NCBI RefSeq assembly: GCF_028278985.1
Contig: NZ_JANQTA010000017.1
Coordinates: 1 to 64,000 of the forward strand
Source of the DNA: Candidatus Nitrosopumilus sp.
GTDB taxonomy: Archaea; Thermoproteota; Nitrososphaeria; Nitrososphaerales; Nitrosopumilaceae
Length of the DNA: 64,000 bases
Direction of reading: 5' to 3'
Position 1 is the first letter of the stretch. Each line of letters begins with the position of its first letter. The translations under genes and the position numbers were made by a program. Positions 24,906-34,182 of the stretch are shown here, in pieces. Below the pieces are notes generated by a model, which saw only the letters and a list, made by a program, of their open reading frames with translations, was not told the DNA's origin and searched no databases.

Positions 24906-25265
24906 CTAATTGAGAGATTCCAAAATTTGGGAAGTTTTAGTTTTTAGCTCACTCAAATCAGTGGCAGGCTCATCCATACATTGTTTCATTGAAGAGATTG
25001 AAGTTTCAATTAGATTTTTTGCATCAGGAGTTGTTTTGCCATCTGAGAGTCTTTTGAGGACAGAATCCAAAATTGCGGCAAATGCACCTAGTTCTTCTTG
25101 TCCCATCATTGGAGCCAATCCCTTTATTTTGTGAGATTCTTTTTGAAATAAATTTGATTTAGAAAGTGTAGCCTCATCATCTGTGCACGAAGAAAAAGTT
25201 GTTTCCATTTCTGCAATTGCTTGATTGATTTCATCAGTAGCAAGTTTGACAAATTCTTCTGACAT
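24906..25265 (-). CDS. Stand-alone Hpt phosphotransfer protein
   Basis: A 119-residue helical protein from ATG 25265 (MSEEFVKLATDEIN). The H-x-x-K-G phosphotransfer motif is ESHKIKGLAPMMG with the phospho-acceptor His. It is divergent from the histidine kinase and followed downstream by a receiver, as expected for a His-Asp-His-Asp relay. Similar to the P1 part of CheA; no CheA is seen here. Confidence 0.85.
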   Translation of the reverse strand: MSEEFVKLATDEINQAIAEMETTFSSCTDDEATLSKSNLFQKESHKIKGLAPMMGQEELGAFAAILDSVLKRLSDGKTTPDAKNLIETSISSMKQCMDEPATDLSELKTKTSQILESLN

Positions 25266-25323
25266 AATGATTGACTTTACAAAAATCACTATTATTTTTA
25301 TATCCTTGTTCAGTCATTTTGAT

Positions 25324-27210
25324 ATGAAGCTCCTGAGTAAGGCATACCTACTGATAGCTATACTTATTGGAGCTGCAGCAGTCAATCTTTTGTTATTTTA
25401 TACAGATAGTAATTCACAGACAACCCAATCATATTCAATCATCAGAGTTGGCGACGTTAAAGTATCAGCTGAATCAATTTCATCACTAGCTACATCAGTT
25501 GCAAGTGGAAATGAACAAGACAAAACAATTCTTGATGAAAAAATTACAGATGTAGAAACGATGATTGGAATAATCAAAACAGGTGGAACATTCAATGACT
25601 TGACATTAGAAAGAATCCCAGATTCCTTAGTAGATGATCATCGTAATTTATCAAATTCATGGGAAGCATATAGAGATGCAGCAAATGAAGTTGAAACAAC
25701 ATTGCTTTTAGATCCTGAAGCTGAAAAAGCACAGTTAGATGTTTTAGATAAAAACAGTGAGTTAATCATCCTTACAGTAAACATGGAAAGAGAGTTTGAA
25801 AACTTGGGAAGAGAATACAACCGACATAAACAAATTTCAATTGACTTGGTAGAATGCGCCAAAGCAATTGGAGAGCAGACTCTTCTGCTTTCTAGTGGAA
25901 ACGAACAAGCAGTTCAAGAAAAACTAGGAGAAAAGAGGTTACAATTTGAAATTAGTATAAGAAAATTATTACAAGTTCCAACTAATGACTTGGATGTAGC
26001 AAGCGTAGGAATGGAGCATGAAGAATTAATCGAATTATCACGTGAGAATTCCAGTGCACTGAGACAGATTGATCCATTATGGGAATCCATGAGTGTGAAA
26101 GTGCAAATTTTAGAAGAAAAGGGATTATTTTCTTCTGAATACGATTCAGCAAATGACAAGATGATCCAACAAAAAGAAATCTTCTATGCAGATATTGATA
26201 CCATCATCCAAGATTGGACACAAGAAATTTCAAAACAAGGTTCAGAAGAACAAACAATCATTCAGATTATTCTTGTTGTAGATATTGCAGTATTCTTCTT
26301 GGTATTGTTTGTAATTAGACAATCTTTGACTCCTTTAGGCTCAATTATTCAAGCAATTGCAAGAGTTAGGGAAGGAGTTTACGGTGAGAAAATCGAATAC
26401 ACTGGAACTGACGAAGTAGGACAATTAGTTAACGACTTTAACGTAATGTCAAACACAATTAAAGAGAAAGAGGAAGAGGCAAAGAAAACAGATATTGCAA
26501 AAGATGAATTTCTTGCAATGATTACACACGAACTAAAAACACCTCTTGTTCCAATTCAAGGATATTCAGACATTTTACTTGGTGAGCATTTAGGAAAACT
26601 AACAGACAAACAAAGAGAAAGAATCGGAATCATCAAAACCAGTTCTGAAACATTGCTTGCAATTATTTCAGATTTGCTTGATGCACAAAAATTAGAATTA
26701 GGACAATTAAAGATGAAAAAAGAAAATAAAAATATCAAAGAGACAATTGATAAGGCAATTCAAACGCTAATTCCTGAAGCCGCAAAATCAAATATTCAAA
26801 TTTCATCAAATGCCATAGATGTTACAATTGATCATGACGCAGATAGAATCGCTCAAGTGATTACTAATTTAATTAAAAATAGTTTGATTGCAGTAGAACC
26901 AGAAACAGGAAAGGTAGAAGTACTCATGGAAGATTCTCCAACTGAAGTAAAAATTAGTGTCAAAGATAATGGTGTAGGAATTCCATCTGAAAAACAAACA
27001 GACTTGTTTAAGAAATTCTACCAGGTAGATGCAACACTAACTAGAGAAAGAGGAGGAAGTGGATTAGGTCTAGCAATCTGTAAAGGTATTATCGATAATC
27101 ACTTGGGAGAAATTTCAGTGGACAGTGTGCCAAATCAAGGGGCCACATTCACATTTACAATTCCAAAAAATCCTAGCACCTCTACAGGCAGCCCAGTAGG
27201 TTCTGCTTAA
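25324..27210 (+). CDS. Membrane sensor histidine kinase
   Basis: A 628-residue kinase from ATG 25324. N-terminal membrane helix (about 8-28), an external sensor of about 310 residues, a second helix (about 316-338, IIQIILVVDIAVFFLVLFVI), a HAMP linker, HisKA dimer helix with the phospho-acceptor His in MITHELKTPL, and an HATPase_c domain (N-box LIKNSL, GVGIP, GGSGLGLAICKG). The upstream TATA (TTTTATATCC, about 25296-25305) supports this start. Ligand unknown; partners are the adjacent Hpt and receiver proteins. Confidence 0.94.
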   Translation: MKLLSKAYLLIAILIGAAAVNLLLFYTDSNSQTTQSYSIIRVGDVKVSAESISSLATSVASGNEQDKTILDEKITDVETMIGIIKTGGTFNDLTLERIPDSLVDDHRNLSNSWEAYRDAANEVETTLLLDPEAEKAQLDVLDKNSELIILTVNMEREFENLGREYNRHKQISIDLVECAKAIGEQTLLLSSGNEQAVQEKLGEKRLQFEISIRKLLQVPTNDLDVASVGMEHEELIELSRENSSALRQIDPLWESMSVKVQILEEKGLFSSEYDSANDKMIQQKEIFYADIDTIIQDWTQEISKQGSEEQTIIQIILVVDIAVFFLVLFVIRQSLTPLGSIIQAIARVREGVYGEKIEYTGTDEVGQLVNDFNVMSNTIKEKEEEAKKTDIAKDEFLAMITHELKTPLVPIQGYSDILLGEHLGKLTDKQRERIGIIKTSSETLLAIISDLLDAQKLELGQLKMKKENKNIKETIDKAIQTLIPEAAKSNIQISSNAIDVTIDHDADRIAQVITNLIKNSLIAVEPETGKVEVLMEDSPTEVKISVKDNGVGIPSEKQTDLFKKFYQVDATLTRERGGSGLGLAICKGIIDNHLGEISVDSVPNQGATFTFTIPKNPSTSTGSPVGSA

Positions 27211-27279
27211 AGAAAACAAACTCTCAGAACTAAAATTTCTCACTCTAGAAGAAAAATGGGGTTATTGAGATGAGAGATT

Positions 27280-27411
27280 ATGCAGCACAAAAACGAGGAA
27301 TTTTACCAAAATTGCTCAGAATACTTTGAATTTCTAAGGAAAAAAGGTAGTACGGACTATGAATTTGAGGATGAATACTACTTTACAATGCCTGCAATCT
27401 CAAGTCAGTAG
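27280..27411 (+). CDS. Small hypothetical protein
   Basis: Forty-three residues from ATG 27280 (MQHKNEEFYQNCSEYFEF), acidic and aromatic-rich with many Tyr/Phe. It lies in the 240-base gap between the kinase and TldD genes on the same strand. Codon use looks like neighbouring genes. No family recognised. Confidence 0.5.
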   Translation: MQHKNEEFYQNCSEYFEFLRKKGSTDYEFEDEYYFTMPAISSQ

Positions 27412-27449
27412 GCCAGAAGATTTAGGAATGTGATAATTTTCTACTATTT

Positions 27450-28871
27450 GTGGATAATTCAATTTTAGACTATGCTGATAAAACAATACAATTTGCTCAA
27501 GATTTAGGGGTTCAGTATTGTGATGTCAGAGCAGAAGATCAAACTCTAAAATCAGTACTAATTGAAAACCAATCAGTTGAACATACTAGAGAATCAAATG
27601 ATGTTGGATTAGGAATCAAACTGATAAAAAATGGGGCATGGGCATTTTGTTCAATTACAAATCCTGAATCATGGGAACAAGTTAAAGATAAAATTTCTGA
27701 AACTGTAAAAAATGCACAGCATTATGGAGAAAATAAACAAAACAAAATTAGACTTTCACCAAACAATTCAGATAAAATTACAATAGACTATCCAGTGATA
27801 AATGAGCCAAATTTAGAAGAGATTACAAAATTAGGATTCGAATGCAGTAAAATTATTTCAGACACACCTAGAATAATCAAATCAATAATTCATCCTTGGT
27901 TTATGAAAAGCTCAAAATATTTTGTAAATACAGAAGGTGCAAAAATTTTGCAAAACTTTACAGATGTCGTAATGGATATGAATGCAATATCACATGAATC
28001 AGGATTAACGCAATCAGTAAACATTACGGAAGGAGGAAGAGGAGGAATAGAACAAATCACAGAAAATAACAAAATTCAAACGGTTGCAAAAGAGATTTCT
28101 CAGAAAGCATCACAGCTAATTGATGCAAAACCTGCTAAAGAAGAAAAAACCACAGTAGTAATGAATCCAGATTTTGTTGCATTGTTAACTCATGAGATTT
28201 TAGGACACCCATCTGAAGCTGACCGAGTTTTAGGAAAAGAGATGGCATGGGCTGGAGGTGCATGGTGGAAAGGAAAAAGAGGAGAGAAAATAGGCTCAGA
28301 ACATCTAACAGTTTTTGATGATCCTACAATTGAGCAAAGTCTTGGGTGGTATCAGTATGACGATGAAGGAGTAAGAACAAAGAAAACTACCCTAGTTGAG
28401 AATGGATATCTCAAAGAGCATATGCAAAATAGAGAGACTGCAGAGATTTTTGATTCAATTCCTACCGGAAACATGAGGGCAACTAGTTACAGATTCATGC
28501 CTCTAATCAGGATGGCTTGCACATGTATTGCACCAGGGAAATACAATCCTGAAGAGATGATTAAAGATGTCAAAGACGGATACTATATCTCAAACATGAA
28601 AATCCCTTCAATTGATATGAAAAGATTCAACTGGAGTATATCTGCGCAATATGCACAAAAAATTGAAAACGGGGAATTGACAGATTTGAAAAGAGATATC
28701 ATTGTTACAGGAGTTGCCCCAGAATTTTTTGAATCAATTGATGCATGTGGAAAGGACTTTACTGTCAGACCAATTACAAACTGTGGAAAAGGAGATCCAA
28801 TGCAATCAATGATAATGGGAAATGGTGGGCCAACAATAAGAGGAGTTGCAACAGTCAAGAGTGTGAACTAA
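27450..28871 (+). CDS. tldD: TldD/PmbA-family metalloprotease (TldD-like)
   Basis: A 473-residue protein with the TldD hallmark HEILGHPSEADRVLG, whose H-E-x3-H holds the catalytic zinc, followed by AGGAWWKGKRGEKIG and, late, MGNGGPTIRG. The family degrades peptides or matures modified peptides. Start is GTG 27450. No partner tldE/pmbA gene adjoins. Its stop overlaps the next start as TAATG. Confidence 0.93.
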   Translation: MDNSILDYADKTIQFAQDLGVQYCDVRAEDQTLKSVLIENQSVEHTRESNDVGLGIKLIKNGAWAFCSITNPESWEQVKDKISETVKNAQHYGENKQNKIRLSPNNSDKITIDYPVINEPNLEEITKLGFECSKIISDTPRIIKSIIHPWFMKSSKYFVNTEGAKILQNFTDVVMDMNAISHESGLTQSVNITEGGRGGIEQITENNKIQTVAKEISQKASQLIDAKPAKEEKTTVVMNPDFVALLTHEILGHPSEADRVLGKEMAWAGGAWWKGKRGEKIGSEHLTVFDDPTIEQSLGWYQYDDEGVRTKKTTLVENGYLKEHMQNRETAEIFDSIPTGNMRATSYRFMPLIRMACTCIAPGKYNPEEMIKDVKDGYYISNMKIPSIDMKRFNWSISAQYAQKIENGELTDLKRDIIVTGVAPEFFESIDACGKDFTVRPITNCGKGDPMQSMIMGNGGPTIRGVATVKSVN

Positions 28872-29461
28872 TGAGTAAATTAGAAAAAATCAAACAACAA
28901 GTAGTAGAATGTACAAAGTGTGATCTTTGCAAAACTAGAACAAATTCTGTTCCAGGTAAAGGAAATTTCAAATCAGATGTAATCTTTGTGGGAGAAGCTC
29001 CAGGACGAAATGAAGATAAAAATGGAGAGCCATTTGTGGGAGCTGCAGGAAAAAGATTATCATCTGCACTAGAAGAAATAGGAGTTACACGAGATTCAGT
29101 ATACATTACAAATGTTGTAAAGTGCAGACCACCTAACAACAGAGTTCCAAATACTACTGAGAGAAGCACCTGTGTTGACTATCTAAACCAAGAAATTGCA
29201 ATAATTGAGCCTGAAATAATCTGTATTCTAGGAAATACAGCATTTAATTCAATTTTAGGAGGCTCAGAGATTACAAAGTATAGGGGCAAAGTTGTAAGAA
29301 AAGACAATCAATTGTATTTTCTGACAGTTCACCCAGCAGCTACCATTTACAATCAAGAATTAATCAAAGTGCTAAATGGAGATATTGCCAAGCTATTCTA
29401 CACCATAGCACAACTAAAAGAAGGAAAAAAAGTAACTGTAGACATTGAATACTCTTCCTAG
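28871..29461 (+). CDS. udg: Uracil-DNA glycosylase, family 4 (Fe-S)
   Basis: A 196-residue thermophile-type UDG from ATG 28871. The four iron-sulfur ligands are the C-x2-C pair (CTKC) and a second C-x16-C pair (CRPPNN...STC), with the motif GEAPGRNEDKNGEPFVG and HPAATIYN. It removes uracil from DNA. The start overlaps the TldD stop by one base (TAATG), and the 3' end overlaps the next glycosylase. Confidence 0.95.
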   Translation: MSKLEKIKQQVVECTKCDLCKTRTNSVPGKGNFKSDVIFVGEAPGRNEDKNGEPFVGAAGKRLSSALEEIGVTRDSVYITNVVKCRPPNNRVPNTTERSTCVDYLNQEIAIIEPEIICILGNTAFNSILGGSEITKYRGKVVRKDNQLYFLTVHPAATIYNQELIKVLNGDIAKLFYTIAQLKEGKKVTVDIEYSS

Positions 29462-30002
29462 GGAATTTTATCTCAAAGATACAGTAACGGTAGCAAAAAA
29501 ACTACTAGGTAAAAGAATCATTAGAAAGATTGGAAGAACAGAGATTTCAGGAATAATTACTGAAACTGAAGCCTATAGACACAAAGATGATCCTGCAAGT
29601 CATGCTCATAGAAGCATTACTGAGAGAAACAAGGTAATGTTTGGAGAAGTTGGAATTTCTTATGTCTATTTCACATATGGAATGTATTATTGCTTTAATG
29701 TTGTAGCTAAAAACAAGAAAACTAAAGCAGGGGCAGTTTTGATTCGTGCAATTCATCCTGAAAAAGGACTCAAGACAATGCAAAAAAATAGAAAGCAAGA
29801 TAATTTGAAAAATCTAACAAACGGTCCTGCTAAACTTACTCAAGCATTACAAATTACAAAAGAACAATATGGTTTGGACTTAACAAATGATTCAAAATTA
29901 TACATTACAGAAGGAATTGACAAAAAGAAAATTATTTCATCACCTAGAATTGGAATTAAAGAAGCAACAGACAAGTTGTGGAATTTTAAAATAGAAATTT
30001 AA
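29445..30002 (+). CDS. 3-methyladenine DNA glycosylase (AAG/MPG family)
   Basis: A 185-residue protein of the eukaryote-like alkyladenine glycosylase family: LPREFYLKDTV, GKRIIRKI...TETEAYRHKDDPASHAHR and FTYGMYYCFNVV are the family signatures. Start is TTG, overlapping the UDG gene by 17 bases. It excises alkylated bases, so this is a base-excision repair pair with the UDG. Confidence 0.95.
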   Translation: MNTLPREFYLKDTVTVAKKLLGKRIIRKIGRTEISGIITETEAYRHKDDPASHAHRSITERNKVMFGEVGISYVYFTYGMYYCFNVVAKNKKTKAGAVLIRAIHPEKGLKTMQKNRKQDNLKNLTNGPAKLTQALQITKEQYGLDLTNDSKLYITEGIDKKKIISSPRIGIKEATDKLWNFKIEI

Positions 30003-30643
30003 TCGTCCTTGTCATCAGGATTGTTTTCATCCAGAGTCCAAGGGGCAAACCTTCCCAAGATTCTTTGCCAATCTAGCCTCAAAAGTAAGACTACAACTGC
30101 AGTCATTGATGCGCCAAATACTATAATTCCAATGTAAATTGGTGTTGCATCATCAATGTTTTCAATAAATGGTTCTACCAAGGATAAACCAAGATAGTGA
30201 GATACAAAGACAATAGTATAACTTAGAACAAATTTTCCAGTTAATGTTGCAATGAAAAATCTTTTTGGATTATACTTTGCCAATCCTAATGGAACATAAA
30301 CCAAATCATCTGGAATTGGAGTTGCTGCTGCAAAGAATGCTGCTCCTGCACCATATCTCTTTACAAGTCTTTCAAAAGGTCTCATTCTTTTTCTTGTCTT
30401 TTCATTAATGATTTTTCGTCCCCCATAACTAACAAAGAAGATTATTTGTTTTGCAATAGTTGCAGATACTGCTGATAAAATTGCTAACACATGCAAGTCA
30501 AACTTGTCACCAACTGACATTGTAGCTAAAAGTAAGAATCCTGGTAATGGGACAAAAGGAACTAGAGAACCAAAAAAGTTCACAAGTGCTAGACTAAGAT
30601 AGCCCACTTCCGGGGCAAATGGAAATAGGTCAGCAAAATCCAC
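29999..30643 (-). CDS. DedA-family membrane protein
   Basis: A 214-residue membrane protein with about five helices. The VTT/SNARE-associated core is visible as YGGRKIINE, the amphipathic RYGAGAAFFAAATPIPDDLVYVPLG segment and the FFIATLTGKF helix. DedA proteins are linked to lipid carrier recycling and membrane homeostasis. It overlaps the end of the AAG gene by 4 bases. Confidence 0.9.
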   Translation of the reverse strand: MDFADLFPFAPEVGYLSLALVNFFGSLVPFVPLPGFLLLATMSVGDKFDLHVLAILSAVSATIAKQIIFFVSYGGRKIINEKTRKRMRPFERLVKRYGAGAAFFAAATPIPDDLVYVPLGLAKYNPKRFFIATLTGKFVLSYTIVFVSHYLGLSLVEPFIENIDDATPIYIGIIVFGASMTAVVVLLLRLDWQRILGRFAPWTLDENNPDDKDD

Positions 30644-30708
30644 AAGAAAACTATTTTCTGGCTTTATTTAATTAAAATGAATTTTTACAGGCTGGAATTT
30701 TTAGAAAA

Positions 30709-32235
30709 TTATTCATCTGGAATTGAGAAATTAAATTTGGAACCCTTCTTGAATTCTTTATCAAGCCAGATTTTTCCACCATGAGCCTCAACAATTCCTT
30801 TACAAACAGACAATCCTAGCCCAGTTACTGAATGTTTTACGTGATCAGGTGTCTTTAGTTGTTGGAATGAATCAAAGATTTTTTCAGATTCCTCAATTGG
30901 GATTCCAACTCCATTGTCCTCAACAGAGATTATAGTTTCAGAATTCTCATGTTTTGCAGAAACAACAATTTCACCATCTGATTCAGATACAAAATCAATA
31001 GAATTTTTCACCAAATTAGATAGAACTTGTGAGAGACGCTTTTGATCAGCTGAAACTGTCCAAGTATCAGTTAGGCGTAAACGCAATTGAACATTTTTCT
31101 CACCTGTAAATGGTCTGACACTCTCCATAGCATTTTCAAGATATTTTTTGATATCAAAGGTGGTTTTAGAAATGTGGATTTTGTTGAGATCAATCTTGTT
31201 GATATCAGCAAAATCAGATAACAAGTCGTCAATTTGGTGACTAGTAGTTCGAATTTGTTGAATTCTTTTTCTTTGATGATCCGTTAATGGATTTTTCTCA
31301 TCTTCCATCAAGAGAATATCAGTCAAGTTAGAAACTACACCAAGTGGATTTTTAATTTCATGATTAATCATGGAAACTAGTTCGTTTTTCTTATCACCAG
31401 TTTCTAGTAATTCAACAACTTCTTGTTTTGATTTTGATACTTTAGATTGAATTAAGAGTGTTGTTGCAATACTTGCAGTAATTACACCAATTATAATTGG
31501 AATAATGTTATAATAGATATTAAAGAGAGATTTGAAACTAGTTGCTTTTTGAACATGAATGGTTTGAGAAAAATCTGTAGGGCTATCATATGCATCTAAA
31601 ATAACTACTTTTTCCCCATCAATTATTGCATAGTCAGTAAATTTTTCATTAAATGAAACTTCAATGCCAGTTACTGGTTCAATAAAGTTTGTTGCAGAAT
31701 AATCTTCATAAATTGTATGCCCAATATCAGGATATACATCAGATATGTCAAACGTGGTTTCTCCATAAAATTCGTAAACTTCTAATCCATCAATCTCAGT
31801 GACACCTACAAAATTATAATTCATTACGGCTCCACCAACATCATAAACTTCATAATTTTTTTGTTCAAGGTTTGTAGGGAACATGAAATGTCCAGGTTTA
31901 TCCAAATATTCTCTTGTGACTTTATTTACGGGCTCATCAAATTCGGTAACCCAAAGAGATTCTTCAGTTAGAAGATCTTTGTAATCATATTTTGTATGCA
32001 TTAGAGCATAATTACCATTTGTTTCTTTTACCTTTGAAGTCCAAATGAACACCATTTTAATGGGCTCAGAAAGTGGATCGCCAACATTTTCAGCTATCTG
32101 AATATATCCAAAATTTTCATCAGAAACTTCAATGATTTCAGGAGCGTTAGTAACTTCTGGAACTATAACTAAAAGCCACAGCAACATTACTACAGTACCT
32201 CCACCAATAACTGACGCTAATGTCGCCTTTCCCAT
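30709..32235 (-). CDS. Sensor histidine kinase with DUF3068-like sensor domain
   Basis: A 508-residue kinase. N-terminal membrane helix (about 8-26), an external 220-residue domain resembling DUF3068 (PorA family), with YDVGGAVMNYNFVG and a GETTFDISDVYPDIGHTIYEDY stretch, a second membrane helix (about 243-263), then HisKA (MINHEIKNPLGVV with His) and HATPase_c (NLVKNSIDF, DNGVGIP, GLGLSVCKG). The DUF3068 assignment is by resemblance only. No response regulator adjoins. Confidence 0.88.
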   Translation of the reverse strand: MGKATLASVIGGGTVVMLLWLLVIVPEVTNAPEIIEVSDENFGYIQIAENVGDPLSEPIKMVFIWTSKVKETNGNYALMHTKYDYKDLLTEESLWVTEFDEPVNKVTREYLDKPGHFMFPTNLEQKNYEVYDVGGAVMNYNFVGVTEIDGLEVYEFYGETTFDISDVYPDIGHTIYEDYSATNFIEPVTGIEVSFNEKFTDYAIIDGEKVVILDAYDSPTDFSQTIHVQKATSFKSLFNIYYNIIPIIIGVITASIATTLLIQSKVSKSKQEVVELLETGDKKNELVSMINHEIKNPLGVVSNLTDILLMEDEKNPLTDHQRKRIQQIRTTSHQIDDLLSDFADINKIDLNKIHISKTTFDIKKYLENAMESVRPFTGEKNVQLRLRLTDTWTVSADQKRLSQVLSNLVKNSIDFVSESDGEIVVSAKHENSETIISVEDNGVGIPIEESEKIFDSFQQLKTPDHVKHSVTGLGLSVCKGIVEAHGGKIWLDKEFKKGSKFNFSIPDE

Positions 32236-32377
32236 GCTAAAATTCTCTTAATTTTGCTTAAAACTAGTTATTTGTAACATTTGATTACACATCTGGCCAT
32301 AATTTTTAGATCTGAGACTAGTTTTTGGGCAGAAAAAAGACACTATCATTAAAATATCATATTTTCAGAGTCTAGGC

Positions 32378-32755
32378 ATGACAAATGCAAACATGGAAGA
32401 GATTTGTGAGAAAATTTCTGCAATTAGCCCTTACATTAGATTTGTAGGTGTAGTTGGAGAGACCGGAGATTTGCTTGCATACAAGAGAAGAGCAGATTTG
32501 GTTCCATTACTAGATGAAAAAAATACAAAGTATCAATTCTCACATATTGCAATAAAAACAGATTTGGAAGGATTTTTTGATAAAAATCTTGGAGAAATCG
32601 AATTTGTCTGGGAAGAGCGCAAAAAGGTTCAGACCATCTCATTTGCAATTGGAAAATCCAGAGTCTGGATTTCAATTGATAAAAAAGTAATCAGATCTGA
32701 AATGCTACGTATCATTGATGCATGTTTGCCTGTAGTCAAAGAATTTTCTGAATAA
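32378..32755 (+). CDS. Hypothetical protein
   Basis: A 125-residue soluble protein with an alpha/beta pattern (YIRFVGVVGETGDLLAYKR and FVWEERKKVQTISFAIG). TATA-like TTAAAATATC lies about 26 bases before the ATG. No family recognised; it resembles profilin-like or roadblock-type folds in layout only, an unproven impression. It is two bases before a small Zn-finger gene. Confidence 0.7.
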   Translation: MTNANMEEICEKISAISPYIRFVGVVGETGDLLAYKRRADLVPLLDEKNTKYQFSHIAIKTDLEGFFDKNLGEIEFVWEERKKVQTISFAIGKSRVWISIDKKVIRSEMLRIIDACLPVVKEFSE

Positions 32756-32757
32756 TT

Positions 32758-32853
32758 TTGAAATGCCCATACTGTGACATTGATTTGGATTCGCTATCCA
32801 TGACTGATGGTCTAAAACATGTACTAGAACATAAAAAAGAAAATCAGAATTAA
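32758..32853 (+). CDS. Small C2H2 zinc-finger peptide
   Basis: Thirty-one residues from TTG 32758: LKCPYCDIDLDSLSMTD then H and H (C-x2-C...H-x4-H). It begins 2 bases after the preceding stop, as in an operon. Size and ligands match the other mini-fingers in this window. Confidence 0.6.
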   Translation: MKCPYCDIDLDSLSMTDGLKHVLEHKKENQN

Positions 32854-32885
32854 CTTTTTTTAGAAACCATTATCGATAATAGACA

Positions 32886-33173
32886 TTGGAAGAGCCAGAT
32901 GAAATTCAAAAATTAATTGATGAGATTAGTTTTAGAAAATCAAATTCCAAAGACTATCAAAACATGAAGATTGAAGACATTAGTAGAGAACTACAAGATG
33001 TGATGAAGTTTGAACAAGAATCATTTAAGAAAATTGAAGAGTTTGAAAAATCAGAACATAATCCAGAGATTACACAGTATGCAAAGATGATTTGTTCAAA
33101 CACTACACAAAGAGAGATTGCAGAAATTCAAGAAATTTATTTGAAAAAGATAGACAAAGAATATCTGAAATAA
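32886..33173 (+). CDS. Acidic helical protein
   Basis: Ninety-five residues from TTG 32886, rich in Glu/Lys with coiled-coil-like helices (ISRELQDVMKFEQESFKKIEEF). The stop abuts the end of the OppD-like gene (33173/33174). No family recognised. An ATG start is not available nearby in frame. Confidence 0.6.
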   Translation: MEEPDEIQKLIDEISFRKSNSKDYQNMKIEDISRELQDVMKFEQESFKKIEEFEKSEHNPEITQYAKMICSNTTQREIAEIQEIYLKKIDKEYLK

Positions 33174-34103
33174 TTATTCATACAGCCAGCATCTAACATA
33201 TCCAGTTTCAGTTTTAAATTTAGGTGGAAGTTGTTTACATTTTTCAATTGCTTGAGGACATCTATCAATAAATCGGCATTGTGTTGGCTCTTCTAGTAAA
33301 CTTGGTGGAATCCCTTTGATGTACTTTGGTGTGTTTCCCTTTAGAGTTGGGATTGATTCAAGTAATCCTTGGGTGTATGGATGCTTTGGGTTTTTGTAAA
33401 CTTCTTCAGATGATCCAAGCTCTACAATTTCTCCCCCATACATTATTCCAACAACGTCTGAAATTTCAGATAATACTGCCAAATCGTGCGTAATTAGCAT
33501 AAAAGACATGCCATCTTTTTTGAGTTTTTTTAGCAAATTGATTATTTGAGCTTGAATCAAGACATCAAGTGCAGTTGTTGGCTCATCAGCAATGACAAAC
33601 TTTGGTTTTAGTAAAAGTGCCATTGCAATAATTACACGCTGTTTCATTCCGCCACTTAGCTCATGAGGATATTTTTTGAGAACTATAGCATCCAAGCTAA
33701 CTGAATCCATTGCATCAGCTATTACTTTTTTTGAATCACCTGAGAAATTGTGTTGTTTTAGAATCTCTTCGAATTGTTCTTGTATTGTAAATACTGGGTC
33801 CAGTGAATTCATTGCACCTTGAAATACCATAGATATTTTCTTCCATCTGTATTCATCATCAAACTTTGATTCATCCATGTCAAGGATTGATTCACCTTCA
33901 ATTGAGATCTCACCAGTGGCTGTTCCTCCTGAAAGCATTCTGATTATTGATAGTCCCAAAGTACTCTTACCACATGCACTCTCTCCTGCAATTCCAATTG
34001 ATTGACCTTCTTTTAGAGTAAAATCAACATCATCAACTGCATATACAGGACCATTTGTAGAGTTGTACTTTGCAGATAGTCCTTTGACTGTAAGAAAATC
34101 CAT
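33174..34103 (-). CDS. ABC transporter ATPase, OppD/DppD type
   Basis: A 309-residue peptide-type ABC ATPase: Walker A GESACGKST, Q-loop FQGAMNSLDP, signature LSGGMKQR, Walker B FVIADEPTTALD, and the oligopeptide C-terminal extension with the four-Cys region (CRFIDRCPQAIEKCKQ...RCWL). The matching OppF, permeases and binding protein are not in this window. A lone copy may still assemble with remote subunits. Confidence 0.93.
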   Translation of the reverse strand: MDFLTVKGLSAKYNSTNGPVYAVDDVDFTLKEGQSIGIAGESACGKSTLGLSIIRMLSGGTATGEISIEGESILDMDESKFDDEYRWKKISMVFQGAMNSLDPVFTIQEQFEEILKQHNFSGDSKKVIADAMDSVSLDAIVLKKYPHELSGGMKQRVIIAMALLLKPKFVIADEPTTALDVLIQAQIINLLKKLKKDGMSFMLITHDLAVLSEISDVVGIMYGGEIVELGSSEEVYKNPKHPYTQGLLESIPTLKGNTPKYIKGIPPSLLEEPTQCRFIDRCPQAIEKCKQLPPKFKTETGYVRCWLYE

Positions 34104-34182
34104 AGTTTTGTTGGAATAGACTAGAATTTTTGTTTTGCACTAAGGGATATAAACAACATATTGAGAATATCTAAAGTCGATT

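Noticed and set aside
27700-27900. Possible tRNA or structured RNA inside the TldD gene region.
   Set aside because: The bases are fully explained by a normal TldD reading frame, and no cloverleaf was seen.
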